DNA from: Marinobacter maritimus
GTDB taxonomy: Bacteria > Pseudomonadota > Gammaproteobacteria > Pseudomonadales > Oleiphilaceae
Direction: 5' to 3'
Length of the DNA stretch: 64,000 bases
Assembly (NCBI RefSeq): GCF_007671675.1
Contig: NZ_VCGW01000003.1
Span: 124,001-188,000 of the forward strand
This document shows, piece after piece, positions 17,255 to 25,953 of the stretch. A model generated the notes under the pieces. The model was not told the DNA's origin and did not search any database. It was given only the letters and a program-made list of their open reading frames with translations. How positions within the stretch are numbered: the stretch's first letter is position 1; each line of letters starts with the position of its first letter. The position numbers were made by a program, and so were the translations under genes.

Positions 17255-17300
17255 GGTTTGCTTTGGTGCAGGCTGGCGGTCTTTTGCACCATTGTGAAAC
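17255..17300. promoter_or_regulatory. Possible NtrC half-sites between nrtA and nasA
   Basis: Two half-sites, TTTGGTGCA (17262-17270) and TTGCACCA (17284-17291), each match one arm of the NtrC operator (TGCACC...GGTGCA), but neither is paired with a good second arm. Their position about 100 bp upstream of two divergent sigma-54 promoters is right for an enhancer. The rest of the 424-bp intergenic region is otherwise AT-rich and without a gene. Confidence 0.3.
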
Positions 17301-17401
17301 GAACGCCTCACATCAGGTTGGCTCTTGTCAAAGCCAGGATACTGGGTAGCGGGCGCTATACACCGCGTTTGAATGCCATCTTCATGTCTTTGGGCCTGGG
17401 G

Positions 17402-17417
17402 TGGCCCTGTTATTGCA
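17402..17417 (+). promoter_or_regulatory. Sigma-54 promoter of nasA
   Basis: The plus strand reads TGGCCCTGTTATTGCA, with correct GG-GC spacing and a perfect TTGCA -12 half. Transcription would begin near 17429, only about 45 bases before the nasA start. No terminator hairpin lies in that short leader, so nasA appears to escape antitermination control. Confidence 0.8.
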
Positions 17418-17473
17418 CTCAGCCCCGGGTATGAACGAAACAGCCGTCAAACACAGACTAAAGAGGGCAAAGC

Positions 17474-20158
17474 GTGGATATCGAGGTTAAACCGACTGTC
17501 GGCACTCAAACCACTTGCCCTTATTGTGGTGTGGGTTGTGGTGTTGCGGCGACGCTATCTGGCGTAACCGGCGATGAGAGCCACCCGGCCAATCAGGGGC
17601 GGCTGTGCGTGAAAGGCTCGGCGTTGCATGAAACCCTGGTGCCCAATGGAAGGCTGTTAAAGCCCCGGATTGCCGGTGAGGACCGAAGCTGGCCAGAGGC
17701 CCTTGCCAAGGTGTCCAGCGTCATTCGTGATGCGGTTACTCAATTCGGCCCAGGTTCTGTGGCCTTTTATCTGTCGGGCCAGTTATTGACGGAGGATTAT
17801 TTTGTCGCCAACAAGCTTGCCAAAGGGTTTATTGGCACGCCCCATGTGGACACCAACTCCCGTCTTTGTATGTCCTCGGCGGTGGCAGCCCACAAACGTG
17901 CTTTTGGCGAGGATTGTGTCCCCGGGTGCTATGAAGACCTGGAACTTGCGGATCTTCTGGTGCTGGCGGGTAGCAATGCCGCCTGGGCTCACCCTGTTCT
18001 TTACCAGCGGATGCAGGCTTCGCAACGGGCCGGTCGTCGGGTGGTGGTCGTAGATCCCCGTCGAACCGCAACCGCAGAGCTTGCGGACCTGCACCTTAAA
18101 CTGAAACCGGGTACGGACACGGTTCTGTTCAACGGTTTGATGGTGTGGCTGGCGCAACACAATGCAACAGATAAGACCTATATCGCGGAACACTGCACCG
18201 GCTTTGCGGAAACCCTGGCGTGCGCTCAAGAGGTTGCGCCGTCGACAACGTCGGTTGCCGCCCAATGTGATCTTGACGAAGCTGACGTCGAGCGGTTCTA
18301 CCGCTGGTTTGCCGACACACCCCGGACCGTGACAGCCTTCTCCCAGGGGGTTAACCAGGCGGTAAATGGTACCGACAAATGCAACGCCATTATCAATTGC
18401 CACCTGGCTACAGGGCGTGTTGGCCAGCCAGGGGCCAGCCCTTTCTCGCTGACCGGTCAGCCCAACGCCATGGGCGGGCGGGAAGTTGGGGGGCTGGCTA
18501 ATACCCTGGCCGCTCACATGGAATACGATACTCCGGGTGCCCGCGAACGGTTGGCCCGATTCTGGGGCACAGATCGCCTTCCGGAAGCGCCTGGACTTAA
18601 GGCCGTTGATCTGTTCGAAGCCGTGCACCGTGGTGATATCAGGGTGCTCTGGATTATGGGTACCAATCCCGCGGTTAGCCTGCCAGATTCGGCACGGGTT
18701 CGTGAGGCACTGGCGGGTTGCCCGACGGTGATCGTGTCTGATTGTATGGCGAGTACGGATACCACCAGGTTTGCCGATATTTTGCTGCCGGCGGCCGGCT
18801 GGGGAGAAAAAGACGGCACAGTAACCAATTCGGAACGTTGCATTTCCCGTCAGCGATCCTTCCTGCCTTTACCCGCCGAGGTTTGGCCGGACTGGCGGAT
18901 ACTGACTTCGGTGGCGTGCGAGCTTGGGTATGCCGAGGCGTTCCAGTATCAGAGCCCTGCGGATATTTTCCGGGAACACGCGGCGCTCTCTGGCCTCGCT
19001 TGCAGGGCCAGTGATGGCCATCAAGTGTTTGATATCAGTGCCCTGAGCCAATTAACAGAGGCGCAGTATAACCAACTGAAGCCGATCCAATGGCCCGTCG
19101 CTGTTGATGAGACCGGCGTTTTAACTGGCACACCCCGACTGTTCTCTGAGGGACGCTTTGCTACGGATGGCGGACGGGCACGGTTGGTGCCCATCTCTGC
19201 CGGGTTGCCCCGCCAGATCGCAACTAGCCGCTACCCGTTTGTGGTCAACACCGGTCGGATTCGTGATCAATGGCACACCATGACACGGACAGCGCTGGCC
19301 TCGCGGCTTCTGACACACCGCCAGGAACCCTTCGTTGAGATCCACCCGAGCGATGCGCTTGGCCTTGATGTTTGCGAAGGAGCGCTGTGCCAGCTTGCCG
19401 GCCCCGGACCTGAGCCATTTACTGGTCGTGCCCGACTGACAACAGATCAGCGGCCTGGTGAGGTGTTTATACCGATTCATTGGAGTGGATGCTTCGCTTC
19501 ACAAGGCGTGGCAACGAATCTGATTTCCGCCGTAACGGATCCGGTTTCCGGGCAGCCGGAAAGCAAGCACGGTGTTGCCAGCCTTCGCCGACTTGCCCGC
19601 GGGTGGCAAGCCCGGTTGATGCTGCGCCCGGGAAACGACAAGCAGCCGGGACTTACGGAACGGTGTGACTACTGGTGCCGACAGCCTTTGGCTCATAGTG
19701 ACAGTTGGTGGCTGGCAGGCAGCCAGACGATGAACTGGGGAACTGAGGTGGCTGGCTTGTTGGCGGGGGAGCCGCAGTTGGTTATGGCCGATTCCGCGCA
19801 AGGCCGATTCCGGGCGGCTCGAGTGGTTGATGGCCGGTTGGTGGCCGTTCTTCTTGTCGATAGTGACGTTGGTCTGTTGCCGGATCTGGCCTGGCTGGAT
19901 GAGTGCTTTGCGGCGGACCGGTTGAGCCCGGATCAGCGACAGTGTTTGCTTGCGGGGCGATCTGTTGACACAGAAGAGATCGGAGCGCTGGTGTGTAGCT
20001 GCTTTCAGGTGGGGGACCGCCAAATCGTCAACGCCATTCGTGGTGGCCAGAAGACAGTGGAGGCTTTGGGGAAGATTCTGAAATGTGGCACAAATTGTGG
20101 CTCCTGCGTTCCTGAAATTCGTGAGCTGTTGCAGGATGAGATTTTAGAAACCGGGTAA
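17474..20158 (+). CDS. nasA: Assimilatory nitrate reductase catalytic subunit NasA
   Basis: 894 aa molybdenum enzyme. Cys15, Cys18, Cys22 and Cys45 form the N-terminal [4Fe-4S] motif (CPYCGVGC then GRLCVKG). The bis-MGD domains follow (SRLCMSSAV at about 132, TGRVGQPGASPFSLTGQPNA at about 315, the dinucleotide-binding domain after 560). The last 70 residues carry a BFD-like [2Fe-2S] domain (CSCFQVG and CGTNCGSC). It reduces nitrate to nitrite in the cytosol. A GTG start at 17474 has AGAGGG upstream. It probably receives electrons from the NirB-like FAD protein and supplies nitrite to NirBD. Driven by its own sigma-54 promoter. Confidence 0.95.
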   Translation: MDIEVKPTVGTQTTCPYCGVGCGVAATLSGVTGDESHPANQGRLCVKGSALHETLVPNGRLLKPRIAGEDRSWPEALAKVSSVIRDAVTQFGPGSVAFYLSGQLLTEDYFVANKLAKGFIGTPHVDTNSRLCMSSAVAAHKRAFGEDCVPGCYEDLELADLLVLAGSNAAWAHPVLYQRMQASQRAGRRVVVVDPRRTATAELADLHLKLKPGTDTVLFNGLMVWLAQHNATDKTYIAEHCTGFAETLACAQEVAPSTTSVAAQCDLDEADVERFYRWFADTPRTVTAFSQGVNQAVNGTDKCNAIINCHLATGRVGQPGASPFSLTGQPNAMGGREVGGLANTLAAHMEYDTPGARERLARFWGTDRLPEAPGLKAVDLFEAVHRGDIRVLWIMGTNPAVSLPDSARVREALAGCPTVIVSDCMASTDTTRFADILLPAAGWGEKDGTVTNSERCISRQRSFLPLPAEVWPDWRILTSVACELGYAEAFQYQSPADIFREHAALSGLACRASDGHQVFDISALSQLTEAQYNQLKPIQWPVAVDETGVLTGTPRLFSEGRFATDGGRARLVPISAGLPRQIATSRYPFVVNTGRIRDQWHTMTRTALASRLLTHRQEPFVEIHPSDALGLDVCEGALCQLAGPGPEPFTGRARLTTDQRPGEVFIPIHWSGCFASQGVATNLISAVTDPVSGQPESKHGVASLRRLARGWQARLMLRPGNDKQPGLTERCDYWCRQPLAHSDSWWLAGSQTMNWGTEVAGLLAGEPQLVMADSAQGRFRAARVVDGRLVAVLLVDSDVGLLPDLAWLDECFAADRLSPDQRQCLLAGRSVDTEEIGALVCSCFQVGDRQIVNAIRGGQKTVEALGKILKCGTNCGSCVPEIRELLQDEILETG

Positions 20159-20178
20159 GCAGTGTCTTCAATTATGTG

Positions 20179-20877
20179 TCAGCGCACCCTGCGCAGCATC
20201 GATATAGGGACGCGGTAGCGCTGGCCCCGGAATTTACCCGTCCCGTCGACGGTGCACGTTTTCCGGTTGACCCGGACAATCTCTCCGTGAAATTCCCGAG
20301 CGCCTGAGCCGAAAGCGACGACATCCTCTACTTGCCAGGGCGACGGCTGGCGTGCCGGATCAGGGAGCTGGAAAGGTTCACTGGATAAAGGAATCTGTCG
20401 TTCATTTGCCTCCCTCGCCAGTGTCTCCCGTGTCGCATCTGCACCACCACTTTCATACAATTCATCAAGAATGGTGTAGAAATGCCGGTTGTGAACCGAG
20501 CCACGATATCTCTTGCCTGCGCTGTGTTGTAACAGGTGTGCGAACTCGTGGCAGCAGGTGTGCGCCAGCAGGTTTAGCGTGCTCAACTCACCGTCGAAAT
20601 AACCCCGTTTTTGGATTTCCCGGGCTGAGAGCCAGCCACTGGCCGTATCAGGCTGATGTTTGGCCTGAATCATCCGAAGACCGTAGGTGATCTGGTGCTG
20701 CTTGTACTGCGGTTCAAAACGATGATAAGTCGCCTGCCCGGAGCCCACCCGGCACACCAGAGTGCTGCCTGATACCCGTTGCCGGACCCAGCCTGCGGCG
20801 GGTTGCCAGAGAATCTGTTCGGTAACCGTGCACATCAGTTCGCCGAGCTTGCGGACTTGGGATTTCGGATCGCTCAT
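20179..20877 (-). CDS. SprT-like zinc metalloprotease domain protein
   Basis: 232 aa. The zinc-binding HEFAH motif (H110, E111, H114) lies in a helix, followed by basic C-terminal sequence (REFHGEIVRVNRKTCTVDG). The N-terminal half with LMCTVTEQILW and the long segment leading to the motif resemble the SprT/Spartan-like family. Members may act on DNA-bound proteins, but this has not been shown for such short bacterial forms. It is convergent with nasA, 20 bases after its end, and forms the left neighbour of the restriction island. Confidence 0.75.
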   Translation of the reverse strand: MSDPKSQVRKLGELMCTVTEQILWQPAAGWVRQRVSGSTLVCRVGSGQATYHRFEPQYKQHQITYGLRMIQAKHQPDTASGWLSAREIQKRGYFDGELSTLNLLAHTCCHEFAHLLQHSAGKRYRGSVHNRHFYTILDELYESGGADATRETLAREANERQIPLSSEPFQLPDPARQPSPWQVEDVVAFGSGAREFHGEIVRVNRKTCTVDGTGKFRGQRYRVPISMLRRVR

Positions 20878-21032
20878 ATCAATTGAAGGGCTACACGCCT
20901 CATGGTATGGGTAATAGATTTCAACAAGAATAACGTTCGAATAGCGTGTTTGCTATGGCTCACCCGTTCAATGTTGTTTAGAGTCTCCTCCACATTTTGT
21001 GTAGTGGTTGTTTCAGGAGATGCCTTTCCGCC

Positions 21033-23144
21033 ATGAATGCCGAACAGCTCAAACAGCTTGAAGACGACCTGTGGTCTGCCGCCGACAACCTGCGGGCCAA
21101 CTCCGATCTCAAATCCAGCGAATACGCCACCCCGGTGCTCGGGCTGATCTTTCTGAAATTTGCCGACAACAAGTACAAGCGGGCCGAGCCGGACATCGCC
21201 AAAGAATTCGCGGAACTCAAAGGCACCCGCCGTGAAAAGCCAATTTCCGAAATTGCCATCCGGAAATGCGGCTTTTACCTCCCAGATCACGCTCGTTACC
21301 ACTACCTGCTGGAGCTGCCGGAAAAGGAAGACCTGGCCAAAAAAATCAAACAGGCCATGGAAGCCATCGAGGAATACAAGCCCGAGCTGGATGGAATTCT
21401 TCCAAAGGATGAATATGTCGCGCTTACCCGCACCAGCAATACTCTGCTGGCGGAGTTGCTAAAAAACCTCTCCGACATTCCGCACGATGCCAGCGGCGAC
21501 ATCTTCGGTAAAATCTATGAATTTTTTCTCGGTAAGTTCGCCCTGAGTGAAGGCCAGAAAGGTGGTGAGTTTTTCACGCCTCCCTCGGTCGTTAAAGTGA
21601 TGGTGGAAATCATCGAGCCTCACCATGGCACCGTGTACGACCCTGCATGTGGGTCAGCAGGGATGTTTGTGCAGTCCCAGCACTTTGTGGAGCGCCATCG
21701 CAGGAAGCTGGACGAGCTGGGCGAAACTCACGACGAAGACCAGCTCTACGTTTACGGCCAGGAAAAGACCCTGGACACCGTCAAGCTGGCCAAGATGAAC
21801 CTGGCTGTCAACGGCCTGCGGGGCGAGATACGCCAAGCCAACAGTTACACCGAAAACCCCTTTGATGGCTTCGGCAAGTTCGACTTTGTGCTGGCCAATC
21901 CGCCGTTTAATGTGGATGACGTCCCTTTGGCCGCCGTGGAGGACGACCCACGCTTCCATACTTACGGCTTGCCTCGTAAGAAAACCAAGGCCAAGGCCAG
22001 CGAACAGGGGAAGGAAACGGTTCCCAACGGCAACTACCTGTGGATCAACCTGTTTGCTACCTCCCTGAAGAACAATACGCCGGACAGCGGCCGGGCGGCG
22101 CTGGTCATGGCCAATTCCGCCTCCGATGCCCGCCACAGCGAAGCAGACATTCGCCGCACCCTGATCGAGAACAACCTGATCTACGGCATGCTCACTCTGC
22201 CGTCCAACATGTTCTACACGGTTACCCTGCCGGCAACCCTATGGTTCTTCGACAAGAACAAGCAGGACGACCGCATCCTGTTTATCGATGCCCGCAACAT
22301 CTTTACTCAGATCGACCGTGCCCACCGGGAGTTCAGCGAGCAACAGATCCAGAACATCGCCATCATCAGTAAGCTGCACAAAGGCAAGCGGGCCGACTTC
22401 ATCCGATTGGTAGACAGCTACTTCCGCAAGGGCATAGACCAACTGCTGATCAATCGGGAAAAAGTGGAGCCGGTCAGCGAGCAGTTACTGGAGGTGCTGG
22501 ATGACGCCCAAGGCAAACAGGCAGTGGGCGAACTGGTCAGCCAGTGGCAGGGCCTCAAAGCGCTGAAGCAGGCCAATGATGACTACACAGAGGCTGCCGA
22601 CCTGCACCTGACTGCACCGGGTGCTGTGGAGATTGCCAACCGCAATCAGCGGGAACTGAGGGCGAAATTTGATCCCTTCTTCCAGCAATTGCACACAGGG
22701 CTGAAGCAACTGGATAAGATAGTGCGCCAGCATGAAAAGGCCAAAGCTGAAGGAGCCCAAAAAGCCGGTAAGCGCACCACCACTGACCGTAATGCTCGCC
22801 GCCTGAAGGACGCTCTGGAAGAACTGCACAAGGAAGTTCGCAGCGCGGAGAGTTACTACCAGCATATCCACTGGCTGCAGGAACGCTTCCCGAACGCCGA
22901 GTACGAGGATGTGACTGGCCTGTGCAAGCTGGCTACGCCGGAGGAAGTTAAGGAGCAGGATTACTCTCTGAATCCTGGGCGGTATGTGGGGGTTGTGATT
23001 GAAGAGGATGGAAGAAGTGAGGAAGAGTTCATTTCCGAAATCACTATTCTAAACGAGCAATACGTCGAGTCATCCGCGCTTAGCCAACAACTTCATGCTG
23101 TTATCCAGCAGAATCTGGCGAAAATGGTGGGGATTGATGAATAA
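21033..23144 (+). CDS. hsdM: Type I restriction-modification DNA methyltransferase HsdM
   Basis: 703 aa, long for HsdM because of a C-terminal helical extension. Residues 1-150 are the HsdM N-terminal domain. The SAM motif DPACGSAG is at about residue 203 and the adenine methylase motif NPPF at about 288; FFTPPSVVKVM precedes motif I. The region from about 480 to 700 is rich in Lys, Glu and Ala with coiled-coil character and probably contacts HsdS. It methylates N6 of adenine in the target site. The start at 21033 (MNAEQLKQLEDDLW) is at the conserved N-terminus, with AGGAG 13 bases upstream. It overlaps hsdS by eight bases. Confidence 0.95.
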   Translation: MNAEQLKQLEDDLWSAADNLRANSDLKSSEYATPVLGLIFLKFADNKYKRAEPDIAKEFAELKGTRREKPISEIAIRKCGFYLPDHARYHYLLELPEKEDLAKKIKQAMEAIEEYKPELDGILPKDEYVALTRTSNTLLAELLKNLSDIPHDASGDIFGKIYEFFLGKFALSEGQKGGEFFTPPSVVKVMVEIIEPHHGTVYDPACGSAGMFVQSQHFVERHRRKLDELGETHDEDQLYVYGQEKTLDTVKLAKMNLAVNGLRGEIRQANSYTENPFDGFGKFDFVLANPPFNVDDVPLAAVEDDPRFHTYGLPRKKTKAKASEQGKETVPNGNYLWINLFATSLKNNTPDSGRAALVMANSASDARHSEADIRRTLIENNLIYGMLTLPSNMFYTVTLPATLWFFDKNKQDDRILFIDARNIFTQIDRAHREFSEQQIQNIAIISKLHKGKRADFIRLVDSYFRKGIDQLLINREKVEPVSEQLLEVLDDAQGKQAVGELVSQWQGLKALKQANDDYTEAADLHLTAPGAVEIANRNQRELRAKFDPFFQQLHTGLKQLDKIVRQHEKAKAEGAQKAGKRTTTDRNARRLKDALEELHKEVRSAESYYQHIHWLQERFPNAEYEDVTGLCKLATPEEVKEQDYSLNPGRYVGVVIEEDGRSEEEFISEITILNEQYVESSALSQQLHAVIQQNLAKMVGIDE

Positions 23145-24324
23145 GTATAAGTTAAATGAATTGGGTGCCGTTGCTAGAGGGAAATCTAAACACCGTCCCA
23201 GGAACGACCCACAGTTGTTTGACGGGCAGTATCCCTTCATTCAAACGGGAGATGTCAAGCACGCTCCGTTGTATATAACCAGTCACTCCCAAACCTATAA
23301 CGAAAAAGGTTTGGGGCAGAGCAAGTTATGGCCTGAGGGTACTCTGTGCATAACGATTGCCGCAAATATCGCAGATACTGCGATTCTCAGTTATCCAGCT
23401 TGTTTCCCGGACAGCGTTATTGGCTTTAATGCCTTTGAGAGCGTCGCAGATACGAGGTATGTAAAGTATTGCCTTGATACTTTCCAGCTTCAGATGCGCT
23501 CGATTTCCCAAGGGACAACTCAGGACAACATGAGTCTGGAGAAGCTGCTGTCTATCAATTTTCCTGCTCCAGAGTTAAGCCAGCAGCGAAAAGTTGCGGC
23601 CATTCTCACCAGCTACGACGACCTGATCGAAAACAACAAACGCCGCATCACCCTTCTGGAAAAAATGACCGAGGAAATCTACCGCGAGTGGTTTGTGCGG
23701 TTCCGGTTTCCAGGGTGGCAGGAGGCGGAGTTTGAGAAGGGGCTTCCAGTTGGCTGGCCGGTAAAGAAGCTTAGTGACATCTTGTCCCTACAGTATGGGA
23801 AAGCTCTCAAAAACGAGGACCGCCTTGAAGGCGCGGTTCCTGTTTATGGCTCTAGTGGTGTCGTTGGTTTCCACAATGAAGCCTTTGTTCAGCGACCGGG
23901 GATAATTGTAGGTCGAAAGGGGAATGTGGGCGCTATTCACTGGTCAGACGTTGCCTTTTATCCAATCGATACGGTGTACTTCGTTGAATCTGACTTGAGC
24001 GAACATTTCCTGTACTACCTCCTGCATTCAGTCAACTTTATAAACAACGATGCAGCCGTGCCGGGGTTGAATCGAAAACAGGCATACTCAAATCACGTGC
24101 TTGTCCCAGATGGCGAGTTGATTGACCAATTCGACAGACTGGTGAAGCCGCTCTACGAACAGAAAAAAACTCTGACTAAGATGAGCGACAATCTAGAGAA
24201 AACCAAAACCCAACTCCTCTCCCGCCTGATCTCCGGAAAACTCTCCGTTGAAAACCTGGATATCCAGTTTCCACCCTCCATGCAGAATGGCAAAGCAGAG
24301 AGCCCTGTCGAAGCCGTCGCTTGA
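23137..24324 (+). CDS. hsdS: Type I restriction specificity subunit HsdS
   Basis: 395 aa with the normal two-domain layout. Target recognition domain 1 covers about residues 1-145, then a conserved helical spacer (QQRKVAAILTSYDDLIENNK, then REWFVRFRFPGW). Domain 2 follows at about 200-335, then a second helical spacer (LEKTKTQLLSRLISGKL). It dictates the bipartite DNA site shared by HsdM and HsdR. The start ATG lies inside the hsdM stop region (ATGAATAA), so translation is coupled. The target domains are less GC-rich in codon use than the neighbouring housekeeping genes, as is common for hsdS. Confidence 0.93.
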   Translation: MNKYKLNELGAVARGKSKHRPRNDPQLFDGQYPFIQTGDVKHAPLYITSHSQTYNEKGLGQSKLWPEGTLCITIAANIADTAILSYPACFPDSVIGFNAFESVADTRYVKYCLDTFQLQMRSISQGTTQDNMSLEKLLSINFPAPELSQQRKVAAILTSYDDLIENNKRRITLLEKMTEEIYREWFVRFRFPGWQEAEFEKGLPVGWPVKKLSDILSLQYGKALKNEDRLEGAVPVYGSSGVVGFHNEAFVQRPGIIVGRKGNVGAIHWSDVAFYPIDTVYFVESDLSEHFLYYLLHSVNFINNDAAVPGLNRKQAYSNHVLVPDGELIDQFDRLVKPLYEQKKTLTKMSDNLEKTKTQLLSRLISGKLSVENLDIQFPPSMQNGKAESPVEAVA

Positions 24325-24338
24325 ACCCTTGGCAGTAA

Positions 24339-24386
24339 TCAGACAAACTGTCACCAGATATAAATAAGTGGTGACAGTTTGTCTGA
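24339..24386. promoter_or_regulatory. 17-bp perfect inverted repeat, probable AbiEi operator
   Basis: The arms TCAGACAAACTGTCACC (24339-24355) and GGTGACAGTTTGTCTGA (24370-24386) are exact reverse complements around a 14-base AT-rich spacer containing TATAAAT, a fair -10 box. AbiEi antitoxins are known to repress their own operon by binding inverted repeats, so this is a likely autoregulatory operator and promoter. It lies between the hsdS stop and the antitoxin gene. Confidence 0.7.
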
Positions 24387-24999
24387 GTCTGATTCCACCC
24401 GGTCTTCCCGGGTGCAACTCCAATCCCTGTTCCGCCAGCACGGCGGCCAGCTTCGCCTGAGCGAGGCGATGGCCCAGGGCATCAACCGGTACCAGTTCTA
24501 TCAGCTCCGGGATGAGGGGCTGATTGAGCCGGTCAGCCGGGGCCTATACCGGCTGGCGGATCTGCCGCCTATTGAAAATCCGGATCTGGTCGCCGCCGTT
24601 ACCCGTTTCCCCCATGCGGTGCTGTGCCTGATTTCTGCGCTGGACTGGCACGGCATCACCACGCAGATTCCCCATCAGGTGCATCTCGCGGTTGAGCGGG
24701 ATGCTCGCCTGCCGGTTCTGGATTATCCCCCGACGGCTGGTTACCGGTTCTCCGGGCGGGCATTCAGTGAAGGCATAGAGCAGGTGACGGTGGATGGCAT
24801 CACACTGCAGGTCTACAGCCCGGAGAAAACCCTGGCAGACTGCTTCAAGTTCCGCAACCGCATCGGTATGGATGTGGTGCTGGAAGCGCTGGAGCTCTAC
24901 CGCACCCGCAAAACCTTCCGGCCAGGCAAACTGATGGAATACGCCAGAATCTGCCGGGTTGCTAATGTGATGGCACCCTATGTGGAGGCCAAGCTGTGA
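24379..24999 (+). CDS. abiEi: AbiEi-family type IV antitoxin
   Basis: 206 aa. The N-terminal winged helix (about residues 10-60, GGQLRLSEAMAQGINRYQFY then VSRGLYRL) is the DNA-binding domain. The C-terminal domain with SALDWHGITTQIPHQVHLAV and SPEKTLADCFKFRNRIG is the AbiEi_C-like region that antagonises the toxin. The start codon is uncertain: TTG at 24379 overlaps the inverted repeat, and a GTG at 24412 would leave the repeat free; neither has a clear ribosome site. Type IV antitoxins counter the effect of the toxin rather than binding it. The gene lies between hsdS and the toxin gene, reading the same way as the hsd genes. Confidence 0.9.
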   Translation: MSESDSTRSSRVQLQSLFRQHGGQLRLSEAMAQGINRYQFYQLRDEGLIEPVSRGLYRLADLPPIENPDLVAAVTRFPHAVLCLISALDWHGITTQIPHQVHLAVERDARLPVLDYPPTAGYRFSGRAFSEGIEQVTVDGITLQVYSPEKTLADCFKFRNRIGMDVVLEALELYRTRKTFRPGKLMEYARICRVANVMAPYVEAKL

Positions 25000-25047
25000 A
25001 TATGGTCAGGTTCTTAATGGAATAAACAAACGTGAAAGGAGATCACT

Positions 25048-25953
25048 ATGGCCAAAAATGTCGCCGCGTCTGTTCGTCAGAAGCTGCTGAATAAATCCAG
25101 GGAAGAGAAGCGCCCCTTTCAAGAACTGTTGCAGTATTACGCAATGGAGCGGTTTTTATACCGGCTGAGCCAGTCGCCCCATAACCACTGTTTCACCCTC
25201 AAGGGCGCGCTGATGCTTTGGGCCATGCAGGGGCCGAACAGCCGTCCGACCCGGGATATTGATATGCTGGGCCAGACCAGCAATGAGCCCGAAGCGATTT
25301 TAGAGCAAGTTCGTGATGTCATTGCTGCGGACGTTGTCGATGATGGCCTGCGCTTTGGTCCGGACACTCTGAAAGTGGATAGCATTACCGAAGATGCCGA
25401 TTATCAGGGGCTGAGAGTGACCTTCACCGGTTTTCTCGATAAGGCCAGAATCCCGATGCAACTGGATATCGGGTTTGGCGACCCGGTTTTTCCCTTTCCC
25501 TCCTGGTTGGAGTTCCCGGCCTTGCTGGATTTTCCCGCCGCCAGAATTCAGTGCTACACACCGGAGTCTTCCATCGCTGAGAAGTTTCAGGCAATGGTGA
25601 ACCTTGGCGAACTGAACAGTCGGATGAAAGACTTTTATGATATCTGGCTGCTCTCGCGCCAGCATGAGTTCAGATTGGAAAATCTGATGGGTGCGGTTGA
25701 ACGCACGTTCCAGACACGCGGAACGGAAATCCCTGAAGCCAGTCCCTTTTCTGCCGCTTTTGTAGACAGCAAGCAGACACAATGGCAGGCTTTCCGTAAA
25801 CGCCTCGGCCAGCCCCATGCGCCGGCAGCGTTCGCGGAGGTTGTAACGGTGGTGGTTGAGTTCCTTGAGCCTGTGATGGCAGATAAGGCTGCGGATGCCC
25901 CCGGGCAAATCTGGCACCCACCCGGTCCATGGAGTCGGCAGGCCGATGGCTAG
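25048..25953 (+). CDS. abiEii: AbiEii/AbiGii-family nucleotidyltransferase toxin
   Basis: 301 aa. The nucleotidyltransferase motif appears as LKGALMLWA followed by RPTRDIDMLG at about residues 50-75, supplying the two metal-binding aspartates. The later segment EKFQAMVNLGELNSRMKDFYD is also characteristic of the family. Members modify targets such as tRNA with nucleotides and stop growth; some act in abortive phage infection. AAAGGAG lies eight bases before the ATG. Its last eight bases overlap the start of hsdR (ATGGCTAG), which couples toxin and restriction subunit translation. Confidence 0.92.
   Translation: MAKNVAASVRQKLLNKSREEKRPFQELLQYYAMERFLYRLSQSPHNHCFTLKGALMLWAMQGPNSRPTRDIDMLGQTSNEPEAILEQVRDVIAADVVDDGLRFGPDTLKVDSITEDADYQGLRVTFTGFLDKARIPMQLDIGFGDPVFPFPSWLEFPALLDFPAARIQCYTPESSIAEKFQAMVNLGELNSRMKDFYDIWLLSRQHEFRLENLMGAVERTFQTRGTEIPEASPFSAAFVDSKQTQWQAFRKRLGQPHAPAAFAEVVTVVVEFLEPVMADKAADAPGQIWHPPGPWSRQADG

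Noticed and set aside
17274..17288. TGGC...TTGCA sequence as another sigma-54 promoter for nasA
   Set aside because: The GG-GC distance is one base too short; sigma-54 spacing is strict, and the site at 17402-17417 has the right spacing.
20878..21032. Attachment site at the left edge of the restriction island
   Set aside because: No integrase gene, tRNA gene or direct repeat with the right edge could be seen, so no att site is claimed.
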